Below, in pieces: positions 6,020 to 8,223 of a DNA stretch of 8,223 nt. The stretch comes from an uncultured Clostridia bacterium. Its GTDB lineage: Bacteria; Bacillota; Clostridia; Oscillospirales; CAG-272. The stretch's first letter is position 1, and every line of letters starts with the position of its first letter. The stretch lies in the NCBI GenBank assembly GCA_937892405.1, contig CALAFS010000263.1, positions 1 through 8,223 of the forward strand, in the 5' to 3' direction. Under the pieces are notes generated by a model. The model was not told the origin of the DNA and made no database searches. It saw only the letters and a list, made by a program, of their open reading frames with translations. Both the position numbers and the translations under genes were made by a program.

Positions 6020-8223
6020 ATGTCTTCTCTTTCTCTGAAAAATTTGTACGATGCACACCCGTTTTATCATGACAGGTTGAAGACCGACCGCCTCTTCTCT
6101 CTCGGCGAGGGGGCTTTGCATCTTACGGGCGAACTTGACGATGCGGTGCGCTTCATCGAAGAGTATCAGCTCCTCGACGCGCCGCTGTGGGAAAAGTTCG
6201 TCACCCAGTTCCGCGCCACGGAGCCGAAGGCAGACGACGCCGACGACGGATGGCGGGGTGAATACTGGGGCAAGATGATGCGCGGCGCGTGCTTCGTTTA
6301 TTCCTATACGCAGAATCCCGCGCTTTACAAAGTGCTGACCGACACGGTATGCGACATGATGAGCACGGAGGATTCCCTCGGCAGAATCTCCTCCTATTCC
6401 GTCGGACATCAGTATCACGGATGGGACATCTGGTCGAGAAAGTATGTCCTGCTCGGCATGCAATACTTCATCGAAATCTGCCGTGACAAAAAACTGACCG
6501 AAAAGATCACCGCGTGCATGTGCCGTCAGGCAGACTACATGATCGCGACGCTCGGCGACCGCAAAGACGGCAAGACGCCGATCACGGAGACCTCGGACCA
6601 CTGGCTCGGCATGAATTCCTCCTCCCTTCTTGAGCCGATCGTGAGACTTTATCAGCTGACGGGGGAGAAAAAATATCTCGATTTCGCGACCTATATCATC
6701 GACTGCGGCGTGATCCGCACGCCGGGGTTGAGTCTCTTCGAGCTTGCCGCCGAGGATCGCATCGACCCGCACGACTATCCCGTCGTGAAGGCGTACGAGA
6801 TGATGAGCTGTTTTGAAGGTCTGCTCGAATACTACCGCGTGACCGGCATTGAAAAATGGCGGCGGGCGGTGGTGAATTTCGCAAAGCGCGTGCGTCTCAC
6901 AGAGATCTCGGTGATCGGTTCTTCGGGCTGCACGCACGAGCTGTTCGACCACACGATTGTAAAAGAAGCGGGCACGGTATACAACGGCACCATGCAGGAA
7001 ACCTGCGTGACCGTGACATGGATGAAGTTCTGCTATCAGCTCCTCTGTCTCACGGGCGACGCCGCCTATGCGGACGAAATGGAAAGATCTCTTTACAATG
7101 CATTGCTCGGCTCCCTCAATTATAACAAAGACGAACGCAACGGCAATCTGCCCTTTGACAGTTACAGTCCCCTGCTCTTCAACACGCGCCTGCGCGGGGT
7201 GGGCGGCAAAAAAATCATGGCGGACGGCACCTTTTACGGTTGCTGCGCCTGCATCGGATCGGCAGGTCCCGGTCTGATCGGCAAATTCGCTCTCATGGCA
7301 AAGGAAGACGGCATCGCCGTCAATCTGTATGCGCCGATGACGGCGCGTCTGCCCCTGCCGGGTGGAGAGAAAGTCACCCTGCACATGGTGACCGACTACC
7401 CGAAGGGAGATACCGTGCGGATCTCATTTGATGAAGACACGCCGCTCTTTGATCTCGCCCTGCGGATCCCCGCCTTCTCGACGCGGACAACGCTCGCGGT
7501 CGCGGGTGAGAAGATTCCGACGGCGGCGGGAGACTACGCGCACATTCGCCGCGCCTTCCGTGCGGGGGAGGAGATCGTCCTGACCCTTGACATGCGGACA
7601 AAGCTCCATCACGCGCTCCCCGATCCGACCGACGAGAACGCCTTTTATCATGTGGCACTCACGCGCGGTCCGATCACGCTGGCAAGAGACGCGAGACTCC
7701 CCGGCGACATCGAAGAGGTCGTGACCTTCGCCCCCGACGCGGAGGGCTGTGTCCCCTGCCTTGAAGATAACGCCTGTGCGACAGAGCACACGGTCGCCGT
7801 CAGAGTCCTGACGGCAAACGGACACGAGATCCCGATGATCGACTACGAGCACGCGGGCAGAACCTGGGATGAGCGCTCCCTTCTCACCGTCTGGCTCCCG
7901 ACAAAGAACTATTGGGCGGTGGATCTTACCGCTCCCGTGACGATCGAAACGCCCGACACATGGGATCGCTCGGGGATCGTCGAGCGGCTCGTCGTCTCGG
8001 GTGACGCACTCATTCCGTCGGGCGAGGGGGCGGATGCCTTCCTCCTCGAGGCATGCGGAGAGAACCGTTACAGAATCCGCACGACGGACGGAAGATACCT
8101 CGCGGTCGGTGACGACGGACATGTGACCCTCGGTAAGGCGGCGGACATCTTCCGCCTTCTGCCCGTCGCAACGGGACGCTATCGGATCGGAGCCGAAGAC
8201 GGAAAGGTGCTTGTCTTCCGCGA
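6020..8223 (+). CDS. GH127/DUF1680-type beta-L-arabinofuranosidase-like protein, 3'-truncated
   Basis: The frame is open for 734 codons plus 2 bases with no stop, so the protein continues beyond the window. The family removes beta-L-arabinofuranose from plant glycans by a zinc-bound cysteine nucleophile. Residues 1 to about 425 look like the (alpha/alpha)6 barrel: G-W-D-I-W-S-R-K-Y (134-142), T-H-E-L-F with E307 as the likely acid/base, Q-E-T-C (E327, C329), the M-E-R-S-L-Y-N-A-L-L segment (354-363) and G-C-C-A-C (C408, C409). By analogy with the Bifidobacterium enzyme HypBA1, E327, C329, C408 and C409 are the zinc site and C408 the nucleophile. Residues about 430-660 are beta-sandwich, containing L-R-I-P-A-F (481-486). 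From about 672 a further beta-rich module begins. No signal peptide is visible, so it is probably cytoplasmic. The family call is strong; substrate is uncertain because subgroups differ and the usual CCPPN is CCACI here. It is transcribed divergently from the GH31 operon. Confidence 0.88.
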   Translation, partial: MSSLSLKNLYDAHPFYHDRLKTDRLFSLGEGALHLTGELDDAVRFIEEYQLLDAPLWEKFVTQFRATEPKADDADDGWRGEYWGKMMRGACFVYSYTQNPALYKVLTDTVCDMMSTEDSLGRISSYSVGHQYHGWDIWSRKYVLLGMQYFIEICRDKKLTEKITACMCRQADYMIATLGDRKDGKTPITETSDHWLGMNSSSLLEPIVRLYQLTGEKKYLDFATYIIDCGVIRTPGLSLFELAAEDRIDPHDYPVVKAYEMMSCFEGLLEYYRVTGIEKWRRAVVNFAKRVRLTEISVIGSSGCTHELFDHTIVKEAGTVYNGTMQETCVTVTWMKFCYQLLCLTGDAAYADEMERSLYNALLGSLNYNKDERNGNLPFDSYSPLLFNTRLRGVGGKKIMADGTFYGCCACIGSAGPGLIGKFALMAKEDGIAVNLYAPMTARLPLPGGEKVTLHMVTDYPKGDTVRISFDEDTPLFDLALRIPAFSTRTTLAVAGEKIPTAAGDYAHIRRAFRAGEEIVLTLDMRTKLHHALPDPTDENAFYHVALTRGPITLARDARLPGDIEEVVTFAPDAEGCVPCLEDNACATEHTVAVRVLTANGHEIPMIDYEHAGRTWDERSLLTVWLPTKNYWAVDLTAPVTIETPDTWDRSGIVERLVVSGDALIPSGEGADAFLLEACGENRYRIRTTDGRYLAVGDDGHVTLGKAADIFRLLPVATGRYRIGAEDGKVLVFR

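Noticed and set aside
5741..6056. Small minus-strand open frames in the divergent intergenic region
   Set aside because: They overlap the two promoters and the start of the GH127-like gene, are Arg/Lys-rich in the manner of out-of-frame GC-rich DNA, and match no family I recognise.
5987..7384. Minus-strand 465-codon open frame opposite the GH127-like gene
   Set aside because: It is in exact antisense register with the GH127-like gene, which has a strong promoter, a ribosome binding site and Zn-site residues. The antisense product has no recognisable motifs.
7424..8122. Minus-strand 232-codon open frame near the right edge
   Set aside because: It is again the in-register shadow of the GH127-like gene, with no recognisable protein features.
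1..8223. Defence system, mobile element, CRISPR array, tRNA or rRNA
   Set aside because: No spaced direct repeats, transposase, integrase, nuclease or RNA-gene signatures were found. All long coding regions are assigned to transport, peptide or glycan metabolism, or DUF4317.

Overview
The window is a gene-dense, GC-rich bacterial segment with short intergenic gaps and strong Shine-Dalgarno sites. A DUF4317 gene, an M3B oligoendopeptidase F, Shine-Dalgarno-led starts and plant-glycan hydrolases together point to a Firmicutes of class Clostridia, probably a GC-rich gut lineage such as Oscillospiraceae or a relative. This is an inference from gene content; no rRNA or marker gene is present. Five protein genes are visible: three complete, and one cut at each edge of the window.

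Layout: (1) At the left edge, on the + strand, lies the 3' part of a MATE-family multidrug/cation antiporter gene. (2) It converges on a three-gene minus-strand operon. Between the two is a near-ideal bidirectional terminator, an 18-bp perfect stem with a 5-nt loop, that stops 2 bp from the stop codon of the last operon gene. (3) In transcription order the minus-strand operon is a DUF4317 protein of unknown function, oligoendopeptidase F (pepF, zinc peptidase M3B) and a short GH31 glycosidase of the MYORG/alpha-galactosidase-like type. The genes are separated by 22 and 18 bp and each has its own ribosome binding site. (4) A divergent intergenic region of about 275 bp carries one promoter for the minus-strand operon (extended -10) and one for the rightward gene (TTGACT-17-TATACT), with a small inverted repeat between them. 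(5) The right end is a long + strand GH127/DUF1680-type beta-L-arabinofuranosidase-like gene with its Zn-thiolate active-site residues in place. It runs off the window while entering an apparent beta-trefoil-like C-terminal module.

The metabolic theme is modest. Two predicted intracellular glycosidases, neither with a signal peptide, could trim imported plant-derived oligosaccharides, and a cytosolic oligopeptidase could trim imported peptides. They share a divergent control region but no sugar transporter, regulator or isomerase is in view. I see no CRISPR array, transposon, phage gene, toxin-antitoxin pair, tRNA or rRNA, and no clear sign of a new multi-gene system. The points most worth a second look are the C-terminal module and variant CC-x-C motif of the GH127-like enzyme, the compact GH31 enzyme, and the DUF4317-pepF-GH31 operon. 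Very long open frames opposite the genes are explained by codon bias in register with the real genes.
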